From positions 10,797,687 through 10,861,686 of the forward strand of contig CM061919.1 in NCBI GenBank assembly GCA_031002005.1: a stretch of DNA of 64,000 nucleotides. The letters are read 5' to 3'. The stretch is from Vandiemenella viatica (Eukaryota > Arthropoda > Insecta > Orthoptera > Morabidae). The stretch's first letter is position 1. Each line of letters opens with the position of its first letter. The notes under the pieces were generated by a model. That model did no database searches. It saw only the letters and a list, made by a program, of their open reading frames with translations, and had not been told where the DNA came from. Shown piece by piece: positions 23,028 to 33,472 of the stretch. The position numbers and the translations under genes were made by a program.

Positions 23028-24553
23028 CAGGGCGTTCGCCGGGAAACGCAACCCTCCCAGTCTGTTGCCGTCGGCAACTTGCTCGGTCAGCGGGGCCAGC
23101 GGTTCCCGCCACACGATACCGTGAATCACCGCACTGTTTAACACCTCCGCTGCCCCAACAGTGCAGTGGCACAGTATAATGGGACCCTTACATGGTTAAG
23201 AACGGTTTCTTTGCATTGTAGCTAGTTTGTGACTTCAGTCTCTTATTAATCAGTGTTGTGAATAAACGTTTCTTTGCGGTTTGGCTGGTTTAGGGCTTCA
23301 TACTCTTACTAATCTGTACCGTGTTTGAGTGTGAGTAAAATTATGGTACGTTACAGTTTGCAACAAAGAATATTTCTCTACGATACATATGTGAAGAAGA
23401 AGTCGTTTAAAAAGTGTCGCAGTAAATTTCGTCGCGAATATCCTGGCGCTTTACTGCCAGCTAAATCAACAATTCTGCGTCTGGTTAAAAAAGTAAGAGA
23501 AACGGGTTCATTTTTTAACAAAAAGAGACTGTCGGTCAACCGTATTCTCACAGAGGAGAAAATTGACGATATCGCTTTTCGACTAGAACAGTCACCCAAA
23601 AAATCATTAAGTCAGTTAGGGCAGCAGGCAGGCGTATCTAAGACGTCAGCTTGGAAAGTAACAAAGCTAGTTCACTTAAAGCCGTACAAAACAATTGTGG
23701 TGCATAAAATTACAGAAATACAGGATTAGATTTTGCAACTGGTACCTGCAGGGTGTCCACGATGGCACTGTTGATCCGCAACTGACGTTTTTCTCTGATG
23801 AGGCCTGGTTTCATCTGAGTGGTTATGTTAACGCTCAAAACAGTCGACACTGGAGTTCAGAAAAACCAAATACTCTACTCCAACTGCCATTGCATGACTT
23901 AAAAGTGGGTGTTTGGTGTGCGATTAGTGCTTCGAGAATCATAGGTCCAATTTTCTTCCGTGAAACTCTTACTTCCGCAAGATATATCGAAAATATTGTG
24001 AAACCGTTTTTCGAGAAACTTACTGAAGAAGAAAAATTGTACGGCTATTTTCAACAGGATGGGGCGACAGCTCACACCGCTAGAAATTCGCTTGCTGCAC
24101 TTGACGAAGTGTTTTATGATCGTGTAATCAGCCGTGGGTTGTGGCCCGCCAGATCACCGGATTTAAACCCTTGTGACTTCTACCTTTGGGGTAAACTTAA
24201 GGGTAAGGTGTACGAAGGAAATCCTCACACATTGGAAGAACTTGAGGAAAAATCTATCAAGTAATAATGTCCATTGACAAAGGTGAAATCCAGCGTGTGT
24301 CTCGAAATATGTTCAGAAGATGTGAAATGTGCATTACACAAGAGGGTCAACACTTCCAGCATCTTTTATAAGGTAAGCTAATGAATTACGACACATTTAA
24401 ATGCTTAGCACATACAAGTTTATGAAGCGTAATTATTGTGAAATAGTCCGCGGCCGACGGTCGAACAATGCCGGAAGCTGATCGCTCGCTCGCCGGGAGC
24501 AGTTTCTTCCTTGTAGCGCTAACAGTGGGTTGCGTTTCCCGGCGAACGCCCTG
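23028..24553 (+). mobile_element. Tc1/mariner-superfamily element (DUF4817 type) inside the Helitron
   Basis: Inverted termini CAGGGCGTTCGCCGGGAAAC match over 27 bp. They are flanked by TA at 23026-23027 and 24554-24555, the Tc1/mariner target duplication. The 1526-bp element contains one transposase gene on the plus strand with a single frame disruption. The GC-rich termini contrast with the surrounding AT-rich Helitron. Confidence 0.93.
23325..24264 (+). pseudogene. Transposase with N-terminal helix-turn-helix and DDD catalytic domain, one frameshift
   Basis: The first frame (23325-23729; start 23325 or 23343) has a DUF4817-like helix-turn-helix domain: YSLQQRIFLYDTYVKKKSFK and STILRLVKKVRETGSFFNKK. 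A second helix-turn-helix follows at SLSQLGQQAGVSKTSAWKV. Near 23715 the frame shifts. The second frame carries TFFSDEAWFHLSGYVN (first D), GYFQQDGATAHTAR (second D) and SPDLNPCDFYLWGKLKG (third D, 38 residues later). It reads to the stop at 24264. The transposase would cut and paste the element at TA sites. The single break and intact catalytic triad suggest a fairly recent loss of function. Confidence 0.88.
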
Positions 24554-24555
24554 TA

Positions 24556-25655
24556 TATACCAGGTCGACCATTTTTATCCCCCATATCTTCCACACCCCC
24601 ATAGCTACAGACATCTAACAACCATAGTGCACGACAACAGACACGATTCTACTACCACACATAAACACCAATGTAGTCGTGGCAGAAAAGTGAAATCTGC
24701 GGAGACACATGCCTTTCGTCGGAATACGAAAGTATCCTTGGTCGTCCACTTACAACCACCATATCTACCACACAACCACAGTTTCTGAAATTCGGCCGCT
24801 GTTGTGATCGAAAAGTGACTCTGTGTTACTACCACACACAAACGCCAGAGATCTGTGATCTATAGTTTACGCTGAAAAGTGATATACCTTGACACTTTTG
24901 TCTTTGGCAGAAGTATGAAACTGCCACAGGTCGACCACTTTCAACCCCCATTTCTCCCACACCCCCATAGCTACCGACATCTAACAACCATAGTGCACTA
25001 CATGAGATACGATTCTACTATCAAACACTCTAATCAAATGCTCTATGCTATGTAGTTGTGGCAGAAAAGTGACATATGCGGAGACAGTCGAAATACGAAA
25101 ATATCCTTGGTCGGCCACTTACAACCACCATATCTACCACAGTACCACAGTTTCTGAAATTCGGCCGCTGTTGTGATCGAAAGGTGACTCTGTGCTACTA
25201 CTAAACACAAACGCCAGTTATCTGTTATCTATAGTTTTCGCTGAAAAGTGATACACCATGACACATGCGTCTTTTGCAGAAATATAAAATTGCCGCAGGT
25301 CGACCACTTTCAACCTCCATATCTCCCACACCCCCATAGCTACCGACATCTAACAACCATAGTGCACGACAGGAAAGACGATTCTACTACCACACACAAA
25401 CACCAAAGGTCTATGTTATGTAGTTGTGGCAGGAAAGAGAAGTATACGGAGATTCGAATTTTTGGTCGAAATATGAAAACGCCCTGCACTGACCAACTTT
25501 AATCATTATATCTCCCACATCCCCACAGCTATCGGCATTAGGCCAACGTTGTGCACGACAGGAAACTCCATGCTACTTCCACCCACAAACATCAGTGATC
25601 TGTGCTAGGTAGTGGTGGCTGAAAAGTGAAATATAGGAAAAAACACGTCTATTTT
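24556..25655. repeat. Satellite-like tandem array, ~185-bp units, Helitron 5' end
   Basis: About six units occur. Alternate units are more alike, giving a higher-order period of 366-369 bp (AGGTCGACC at 24562, 24928, 25297). Diagnostic phrases are CACTTTCAACC, CATATCTCCCACACCCCCAT, ACATCTAACAACCATAGTGC and GTTGTGGCAGAAAAGTGA. The array ends at the Helitron 5' terminus. A related array on the opposite strand fills 37860-38880. Confidence 0.92.
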
Positions 25656-25672
25656 TTTATATATATATAAGA

Positions 25673-26403
25673 TTTAATTTAATTTAATTTAATTTAATTG
25701 CAATGGAGCACAGGCTCCGGTGGAAATTTCCCTACACACCCAACTTCCCCCTATCCTGCACCTATCTACATTTGCCCTCTACAAATTTTATCTTTAAATT
25801 CTTTCAAAGGTTTCGGTAAATTATTTATCATTTCTCTTGGTAACTCATTCCAATCCCTGACACCCTTAGCTAAAAAAGAGAATCTTCCCACACCCTTGTG
25901 CCTGAAATCAAGTGCCAGCTTGTGGTCATGGTCATCTTTTCCCTTCCATGCACTACTTTTCATACCTATTGCAATATCTTTCCATGCCTCATCGCCAGTA
26001 TATGCCCTGTACACTCCCATGACCCTCCTCATCCTCCTCCTGTCTTGCAATGAATCCCATTCCAGCTCCTTTAACATATCCGTCACTGATTGCATTCTGC
26101 GATAATTTCCAGAAACAAATCTAGCATCCCTTTTTTGCACCCTCTCCAACTCCTGTATTTGTTATGTAAAATGAGGGTCCCATACTACACTACCATATTC
26201 GAGCAATGGTCTGACCAAAGTTTTGTAACCCAATTCCTTGACTTCTCTCGTACATCCCCTCATCACTATCTCCAACAAGTGCAGAACATTGAAACCTTTT
26301 CCTACCACCTGTCCTGCCCAGTTAAGTTTGTATCAAAAGTAATTCCAAGATATTTACATTTCAAGTATTCAGCAAGAAATTCTTTCCCCACCTTATATTC
26401 ATA
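25673..26403 (-). pseudogene. LINE family B, copy 1 (C-terminal region, 5'-truncated)
   Basis: The minus-strand frame (26149-25766) encodes MERVQKRDARFVSGNYRRMQ, LKELEWDSLQDRRRMRRVMG and GVRDWNELPREMINNLPK. This is the region downstream of the RT palm in Jockey/CR1-type LINEs. It ends in a (TTAAA)n tail at 25673-25700 and is 5'-truncated at about 26403. It lies between the Helitron 5' end and the resumed + strand LINE, so it inserted into that LINE first and the Helitron later entered its tail. Confidence 0.85.
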
Positions 26404-27725
26404 ATTAACCTTTTGTTACACACTATAATATCCTAACTAATTCACAATTTGGGTTCCAAAAAGGATCATCCACAGAAATTGCTATATATTCATTTTTAAA
26501 TAACGCATTTGAGGTACTGAATAATAAAATGAGCACCGCAGGAATATTTTTTGTGATCTTAAAAAAGAATTTGTCTGTGTAAATCATGAATTACTTTTGA
26601 AAAAAATGGAATGCTATGGTATTTATGGAATCGCAGGTAAATGGTTTAAATCATAAATGGAAAGCCGAATGCAAAAAGTTTCCATTTTTTATTCCAAAAT
26701 CAGTAAAGTTGTTTCATGATTCTGGAAGAAAATAAAACATGCAATTCACAATTCTGGGACACCTCCTCTTTTTGTTATACATCAGTGACCTTCCTGGAAA
26801 CTTAGCTAACAAAGTTAAGAATGTTTTATTTGCAGACGACAATAACCTGACAGTGAGAAAAACACCAGACAGCAATCTAGAATTTATTGTAAATAAAGTA
26901 CTTAGTGAAGTAGCAAATTGGTTTAAGGCAAATTCATTAAAATTAAAATTTGGAAAAACACATTATATTAGGTTTAAAACAAAAAGTTATGAACTGCCGA
27001 ATTTACATATAAACTATAAAAATAACACAATCTTGAAATCAAAGAGTGTAAAATTCCTTGGCATTCAACTCTGTTGGCACCATGGAGGTTTTTCTTTGCT
27101 CCATGGTTGGCACGAACATATCACTTCACTACTGAAGATGTTAAGTAGTGTCACCTTTGAAATACGAAAATTTTATTTAACGGCAGATCTAGAATTAAAA
27201 AAAAAGACAGGTGTAATCCTCATTTTTTAATTCAAAATGTTATACGGCATAATTTTTTAGGGAAACTCTTCACAAAGTAAATTTTTTTGTCATAGCACAG
27301 AAAGAACTATTAGGATGCTGTGAAGGGTAAAACCAAGAACTTCTTACAGACAACTCTTTAAAAAACTTAATATTCTTACAATCACTTCTCAGTATATATA
27401 TATATATATATATATATAATCATGGGCTAAGTCATAGAACATGTTAAAGTGTTTACATCTAATTCACAGGTACACAGTTTCAATACAATAAACAGAAATA
27501 ACTTGAACAAAACACAAACATATCTGTCATTGGTACAAACAGGAGTTAATTATTCCAGGAAAGATGTGTTCAATAAACTTCCCAAGAGCGTAAAACAGTT
27601 TAGAGATAATTAACATATATTTAAAGAAAAACCGAGAGATTGTCTTATTGCTTCAACTCCATGTTTAATTTTTATTATCTTTTTGTCTTTGTAACATGTA
27701 ATGGTTTTAATTAAGGTTATGACTC
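26404..27725 (+). pseudogene. LINE (family A-like), right half
   Basis: Starting YNILTNSQFGFQKGSSTE, it encodes FLNNAFEVLNNKMSTAG, then the catalytic region LGHLLFLLYISDLPGN and VLFADDNNLTV (FADD box). It continues with thumb sequence to a C-terminus with TYLSLVQTGVNYS and DVFNKLPKSVKQF. Multiple stops occur. An (AT)n run lies at 27393-27418. It continues the fragment at 17730-18008. Confidence 0.8.
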
Positions 27726-28600
27726 ATATTTGATTTAATTTAATTACAATGGAGCACACGCTCCAGTGGCAATTTCCCTAAACACCCATCTTCCCCTTTT
27801 TCCTGCAGCCACCTACATTTGCCCTCTACAAATTTTAAATTCTTTCAAATTATTCATCATTTCCCTTGGTAACTTATTCCAATCTCTGACACCCTTACCT
27901 AAAAAAGAGAATCTTCCCACACCCTTGTGCCTGAAATCCAGTGCTAGCTTGTGGTCATAGTCATCTTTTCCCTTCCACGCGCTTTCATACCTACACCAAT
28001 ATCTTTCCATGCCTCATCACCGGTCTACGCCTTGTACACTTCCATGAACCTCTTCACCCTCCTCCTGTCTTGCAATGAATCCCATTCCAGCTGTTTTATC
28101 ATATCTGTTACTGAATGCACTCTGCGATAATTTCCAGAAACAAATCTAGCAGCCCTTTTTTGCACCCTCTTCTACTCCTGTATTTGATATTCAAAATGTG
28201 GGTACTACCATCTTCGAGCAATGGTCTAACCAAAGTTTTGTAACCCAATTCCTTTACTACCCTCGTACATCCCCTCATCACTCTCTCCAACAAGTGCAGA
28301 ACTTTAAAACCTTTTCCTACCACCTGTCGAATGTGTCCTACCAAGTAAAGCTTGTAATCAAATGTAATTCCAAGATGTTTACATTTCAAGTCCTCAGCAA
28401 GAAATTTTTTCCCCTCATTATAATCATAATTAACCTTTAGTTTTTTATTTGTGTATCTAATATGCTAACTCTTCTTTGCATTTATCTTCATCCCATGTTT
28501 GCCAACCGAACTAGATATCCTGTCGAGATCACCCTACAACTGTTTACAGTCCTCTACCGTTTTGGTCCTTATATTGTATGTATGTGAATTAACCATGAAA
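27726..28600 (-). pseudogene. LINE family B, copy 2
   Basis: The minus-strand frames encode KTVEDCKQL-type, GKHGMKINAKKS, KCKHLGITFDYKLYLVGHIR, LERVMRGCTRVVKELGYKTL and GVRDWNKLPREMMNN. It has a short TTTAATTTAATT tail at 27728-27745. It is longer at its 5' side than copy 1, reaching the RT thumb. It is broken by frameshifts and small deletions. Confidence 0.8.
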
Positions 28601-29263
28601 TATTTCACATCCCAGAGCGTCAAAGCGTATTATTTGATTACTGTTTTTTACGGATTCGAAGAATTGTAGTCATATAATAGAATACATTTGTATTCTTTCA
28701 ATGTTTTGACAAATTCTGATGCCAAATATGGTTATCTTATCTAAATTAACATATTTTCCCCTTGCTGACTATTTGCCGCACTTCAGGAGTAACTAAAATT
28801 ACTTGAATATGTTTGTTGTCTCTTGAACTATATAGAAGCGTCCTGTCTGAACATGTGATGTGTTTACATTATCTTTCATTTCACTCAAATTCTTTCTTAT
28901 GTTCTATAACTTGCCCTTAATGAAATTAGAATAATTTATTTTTCCTGCTATATCGTATTTAACTTTCAAAGATTCTTCTTCGGTTTCTCTTATAATTCTG
29001 GTTGATTCAATTTCTAAAGTTTTGGTATGTCTATTGTTTTATTTTAATTTTAAATTTTGCCTCGTACGTCGTTGTATTTGATCTTGTCGAAGCGCTATGT
29101 TACAACTTGCGATCTCAGGTACACAAATAACAACTGTGGTCATTCATGTATATCGTTGAGCGGGTGTTTCGTAAGTCGTGGCTGTCAAAGTGCGAACTTT
29201 GAAGCGAGTCCAGACAATTATTAAAAGTTGGGGGTTGTGTATGTGTCTGATCATGTATTAGTT
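28601..29263. other. Upstream flank of the PIKfyve exon 1
   Basis: AT-rich to about 29040 with no recognised element. From about 29060 it is less AT-rich with scattered CpGs, consistent with a promoter-proximal region. No TATA box in a convincing position was seen. Confidence 0.3.
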
Positions 29264-29357
29264 TAGTGATTGGTTGTTATCAAAGGATCTTACATCAATA
29301 CTTCAGTACAAAATGAGTAATGCTGTTTTATGAACATTGCAATAAGAAACTGGAGCG
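29264..29357 (+). promoter_or_regulatory. PIKfyve leader with upstream mini-ORF
   Basis: An inverted CCAAT (ATTGG) lies near 29270. A six-codon upstream frame, ATGAGTAATGCTGTTTTATGA, is at 29313-29333, 24 bases before the main ATG at 29358. It could lower initiation at the main start if this leader is transcribed and unspliced. The transcription start is not determinable here. Confidence 0.35.
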
Positions 29358-29472
29358 ATGAGTAAAAACTTGCAATCACCATCGAAGCTCACGGAGTTTG
29401 CTCCATTGAGTCCAGAAATTGGCCAGCCAAGTGTTGGAGTTTTCCTGTCGAAACTTTTCAGATTCAACAGAA
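29358..29472 (+). CDS. PIKfyve: PIKfyve/Fab1 exon 1 (residues 1-38)
   Basis: The exon begins MSKNLQSPSKLTEFAPLSPE and ends SKLFRFNR plus one base at donor GTATGT. The SP-x-x-LT-x-F-x-PL-x-P block followed by a LFRFN block is the conserved N-terminus of PIKfyve, where the human protein has SHLTHFKPLTP and NLFRFNK. PIKfyve converts PI3P to PI(3,5)P2 on endosomes, in complex with VAC14 and FIG4. One leftover base pairs with the two leading bases of exon 2. The frame is then unbroken through exon 3, giving 115 residues in this window. The FYVE finger, DEP, TCP1-like and kinase domains are not here. Introns 1 and 2 (18.9 and 6.4 kb) are packed with transposons in both orientations. Identity rests on motif recall and phase agreement, without a database search. 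Confidence 0.8.
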
Positions 29473-29899
29473 GTATGTATTAGATCTGTTTTAACAACCA
29501 GTACCCCAACTGTGTTTTGTAAATTTTATTCAAGTTGTGATCATAGTTTTTCAATGTGTGTTTATAATTGTTTGGTTCAGTGGAAAAACCATTTTCTCAT
29601 CAGTGGCATGTTAAGTTATAATGAATAACTGCAACTTTTAGTATCAGAACGCATCTGCACTAGGAGAAGGGAAATTCATAGACCTAGTTGTGATTTTTAG
29701 GGTTAAATTGATTTCATTTTAGTGTTTATCACCTTAGTTGATATTTGGTGAGATTTAACTGGTTTGGAATATCATACAGGTTATACTATTTTAAATTTTA
29801 GTACTTACATGTCATCTTGCCCAAGCCCCCTACCCCAGACAGAAATATCACCATCACTTTGGTCACAGTGTAATAATTTTGTTACGAATCAGTGCTATA

Positions 29900-31420
29900 C
29901 AATTCAATACATTCATTTACCATTGATCCCAATATAAGAGACTGGCTCTGTGGGATGTGGAAAGTTGTCAATTTACAGATAAACAGTTGCATGACAAAAT
30001 AATAAGTACACCACTAGATGTACAGTCATAGTATACAAGGTACATTAAACACTTCCATTACAAAATAATACATACACCAGAAGATGTACGGTCATAGGAT
30101 ATATGGTACATTAAAAAAAAATTTTTTTAACAAAATAATACATACACCACAAGATGTACAGTCATAACATATATGGTACTGTAAACAATTACGTAACAAA
30201 CTAAATATACACCAGGAGATGTACAGTCATAGCATACATGGTAAATTAATTATTTGAACTATATTTACACAAGATACTGGCAGTTATTTTTTAGATACCT
30301 TAGAAATAAATTCTTCGACAGAGTAGAAGGAGTGGTCAATTAAAAATTCTTTAAATTTTTTCCTGAATTTATTCTTATCATCTACTAGACATTTAATATG
30401 TGTTGGTAGCATATTGAAGAAATGTATCCCTGAATATCGGTCCCCTTTTTCAACAAACTTCTAGTGCCATAATTGTGTATTTTACTATTTGTTTCAAACA
30501 AAGTATAATTTGTGACTACAAAGGACATTAATGTGTATATATATTCAGATGCTAATGTTAAAATCCCTAACTTCTTGAACAGCTCTCTACATGAAGTTCT
30601 ATTGCTAACCCCACACATTATTCTTATTACACGCTTTTGAGCTCTGAACACTTTATCTCTATGGGTAGAATTGCCCCAGAATATTATTCCATATGACAAT
30701 AAGGAGTGAAAATAAGCAAAATAAACTAGCTGCCTCATACGGAGATCACCTAAAGCTGAAATTGTACGAATTGCAAACGTGGCTGCTCCCAATCGCTTTA
30801 GTAAGTCAGAAACATGTACTTTCCAATTTAAATTATGATCAATACACAAACCTAGAAATTTCACACTATCTACCTCTTGAATGGACTGGCCTGCAAATTT
30901 TATATCTATGTCAGGTGTTACTCTGTGTGATGTACTGAATTGCATATACTGAGTTTTATCAAAGTTTAAAGACAAGCCATTAGCTGTAAACCATTTATTA
31001 ATCAGTTCAAAGACATAATTTGAAATATATTCTGTAGATAAATCTGGAGTGTTTTTAATTCCTATGTTTGTGTCATCTGCAAATTGGACAAATTTTGAGT
31101 TTTTAGATGAAACACAGGGTAGATCATTTATATATATTAAAAACAATAGTGGCCCTAATATAGAACCCTGAGGTACTCCACATCTGATTAATTTCCACTC
31201 AGAAAACAGTGGACCTCTTAAGGCAGCCTTAAAATTCTCCATTGACACTTTGTTTTCTATTTAGAAGGTAAGAACTAAGCCATTTATTAACAATGCCATC
31301 TATACCATAATACTTAAGTTTCTGCATCAGAATATTATGATCTACACAGTCAAATGCTTTAGATAAGTCACAAAAAATTCCCACTGCTAGTAGGCAGTTA
31401 AAAAAGCCTGCTGTCTAAAG
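29900..31420 (-). mobile_element. LINE family A, copy 3 (best preserved)
   Basis: The minus-strand frame 31248-30385 (287 codons) encodes CGVPQGSILGPLLFLIYIND, FVQFADDTNIG (FADD), the thumb, and HNYGTRSLLKKG near the C-terminus. Upstream in another frame is GIFCDLSKAFDCVDHNIL; a 1-bp deletion near 31255 separates them. The 3' UTR has four tandem ~65-70-bp units. It ends CAGAGCCAGTCTCTTATATT and GAATGTATTGAATTG at 29900. It is 5'-truncated at about 31420, so endonuclease is missing. The clade is Jockey/CR1/L2 group, perhaps Daphne-like. It lies antisense in PIKfyve intron 1. Confidence 0.88.
29985..30245 (-). repeat. Tandem repeat in LINE A 3' UTR, four units
   Basis: GATGTAC(A/G)GTCATA recurs at 30018, 30083, 30153 and 30217, a period of 64-70 bp. 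The other two LINE A copies in the window carry two units each. Confidence 0.9.
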
Positions 31421-32560
31421 TTTATTTAGAGTTTAAATGGATAACGTTTCCTCAAACTTATACTTGGATTCGACTAAGGAAAAAAAACCTGAAATAAGAA
31501 ACAAAACCCTAATAAATTTATTTAAACAATGTGATTATTATTGATGCTTAATTTACTGCGAATGAATGAATGTGGCAGAATCAATAAAAGGTTCTTGAAA
31601 GCTGTCGGCAGATTAAATTCCTGTATTTTTTTTTTGGCGCATATTCCATTTAAGGCATTATATGGAGAGTATTTGACTTTTGAGATGTTAAAATAATTTG
31701 AATTGACTCAAATTAGTACCTAACAATTTTATCAATTCCGACAGCAGCCCCAGTACATAATGTTTTGTATCCTAAACAATTTTTAGAATGATATGAATTC
31801 AAAACTGCTGGAAAATATTATCTAACCATGTTAAAAATGAATGGGTAAATTTTAATTACCATGGATAGGTAAATCTATGTTACAAAAATGTTCCCTGTGT
31901 TTTTTATTATTAGTTAATTCATATTTCCTGGTGGCATTCTACCTACACACAAATTTTTACCCTGAAATGCTTAACAGTGGGTTATATTGTTCATCACTTA
32001 CTTTTCTTCCTTGTTCCAGTCCTTGAATTCCCTACACACAAATTTATTTATCCCCTTACGGCTGAAATCAATTGTAAATTTATTAGGTTTGTGATTACCA
32101 TTTCCTATTGGACTGCTGGGATGATTACAGAGGTGTTGGATTACTCTGTGATATTTATTTTACTTATCTTTGTTTTTAATCTGTGTAAGATTGGATATCA
32201 TACCTTTTTCCTTCAAATCATACCCTTTTTTTCTGGTACAATTTCTTATGATTAATAATGTGAACATCATATATTTTAAGAACATGTTTAGGGTCTACTG
32301 GACATTGCGATTCCGCTCCAAAATTCACTAATGGCGTCATAATACTGCTGTAATCAATCACAAAACATATTATTTTCAAGCAGTAATTTTGTTGTAATAA
32401 TGCCTGGAGCATTCCCCCCCCCCCCCCCCCAACAGAAATTAGGTTGTAATACACCCTAGACCAGTATGGTACTGTTAAATGTACTTTGGAAAGTATTTCT
32501 AGCATTGTCTTGCTCAGATTACTACAAGCCTTTTGATAATCCTCCCTTTATTTGGGTTAG
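31421..32560. other. Intron 1 sequence without recognised element
   Basis: AT-rich DNA with a pure C run at about 32415-32431. Open frames at 31977-32255 and 32218-32505 are low-complexity or hydrophobic and not recognised. Confidence 0.35.
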
Positions 32561-32880
32561 TTGAAGATTATTATTGCGATGGAGATGATGCTCCTGTGGC
32601 AATTACCCCTTTTTATATTTTTTTAAATTTTCTTTTATAATTGGAGTGTTAAATTCCTTCCCCATATACTTTTCCAAGTTACAAATTTTAATTTTAAATT
32701 CCTTAAACATTTTTGATAAATTATTCATCACTTCACTTGGTATTATTTTCCAATCCCTGACACCCTTACCAACAAAACAAAATTTTCTCACTCCCTTGTT
32801 CATGAAATCGAGTGCCAGCTTGTGGTCTTTCCCCTTCCATGCACTATTCCTAATTCTTTGCTGCATGGAATAACACTGCA
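32561..32880 (-). pseudogene. LINE family B, copy 4 (diverged)
   Basis: The minus frame encodes SAWKGKDHKLALDFMNKGVR and GKGVRDWKIIPSEVMNN, homologous to the C-terminus of family B copies. It has the family 3' end (TTGCGATGGAGATGATGCTC on the plus strand). There is an internal deletion relative to copy 1. Confidence 0.75.
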
Positions 32881-33472
32881 GTCGTCAGTTGCAAGATGTA
32901 TTATTTTTGAGCAGCATGTAAGTTGTAATACACACTGGAGTGCTAGAATTGTCAATAAGATGAAGGGAGGAGGGCAGCAGCAACACAAAACAACACACAA
33001 ACAAAGAAAATACAATATTTCGGGTAAAACTCTTTTTAAAGTAAACAGAAGTGGCAGGGCTTGCGCAAGCCTTGCGTTTGACACAGCCACTGATAGATTC
33101 TATCAGTGGCTGTGTCGAGCATCTTCCAGCCTCCAGACAGGATGTAAATTATGCTGCGCTGTGTGAACGTTGTCCATAAGAATACCAGGAGTTTATCCAA
33201 CCCTATATGAACGTGGAAAAATATAAATTAGCCAAATGATTTGAACCATAAATAAGTGCCACACCAACACCACTTGCTTTTGCTACAGATTTTTACTTTA
33301 ATGTCTGCTGACTTTTCTGTAAATTGTGAATGGCAAATGTGAAATAGATGATATATCAAACTGGTTAATCCAAATTTCAAGAGGTTAGCAATTAAATGAA
33401 AAGATTAAATCATGATTAGACTTCATTAATGAACTTGGGAAATTATTAAGTGCAGGCTTAATTCAATAGTAT
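32881..33472. other. Intron 1 sequence with a perfect hairpin
   Basis: Unrecognised DNA apart from the hairpin at 33080-33116. Two overlapping open frames on opposite strands (32822-33166 and 32800-33090) look like chance. Confidence 0.35.
33080..33116. repeat. Perfect 18-bp-arm hairpin
   Basis: GACACAGCCACTGATAGA and its exact inverse flank a single T at 33098. No transposon end or target duplication was found around it. Confidence 0.9.

Larger units (their letters stand above)
18009..25672 (-). mobile_element. Helitron, 7.7 kb including a later insertion
   Basis: On the minus strand the 5' end is TCTTATATATATATAAAAAA (from 25672) preceded by A. The 3' end is GGGTTGTCCTCAGCTAG (ending 18009) followed by T. 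TC...CTAG ends with an A/T target and no duplication are the rolling-circle Helitron hallmarks. From 5' to 3' it has a ~185-bp tandem array (24556-25655), a Tc1/mariner insertion (23028-24553), an AT-rich repeat zone (21890-22915), an N-terminal ORF with 318-bp repeats, a Rep remnant and a Pif1-type helicase. Coding is broken by stops and frameshifts and the HUH nuclease motif is missing, so it is not autonomous now. It sits in the tail of a LINE B fragment. Confidence 0.88.

Noticed and set aside
24556..25655. CRISPR-like spaced repeats
   Set aside because: The units are ~185-bp contiguous tandem copies in a eukaryotic Helitron, not short repeats with unique spacers.
32415..32431. Pure C run (and another near 45827) as a structural element
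   Set aside because: Isolated homopolymers can be sequencing or slippage products, and nothing else supports a function.
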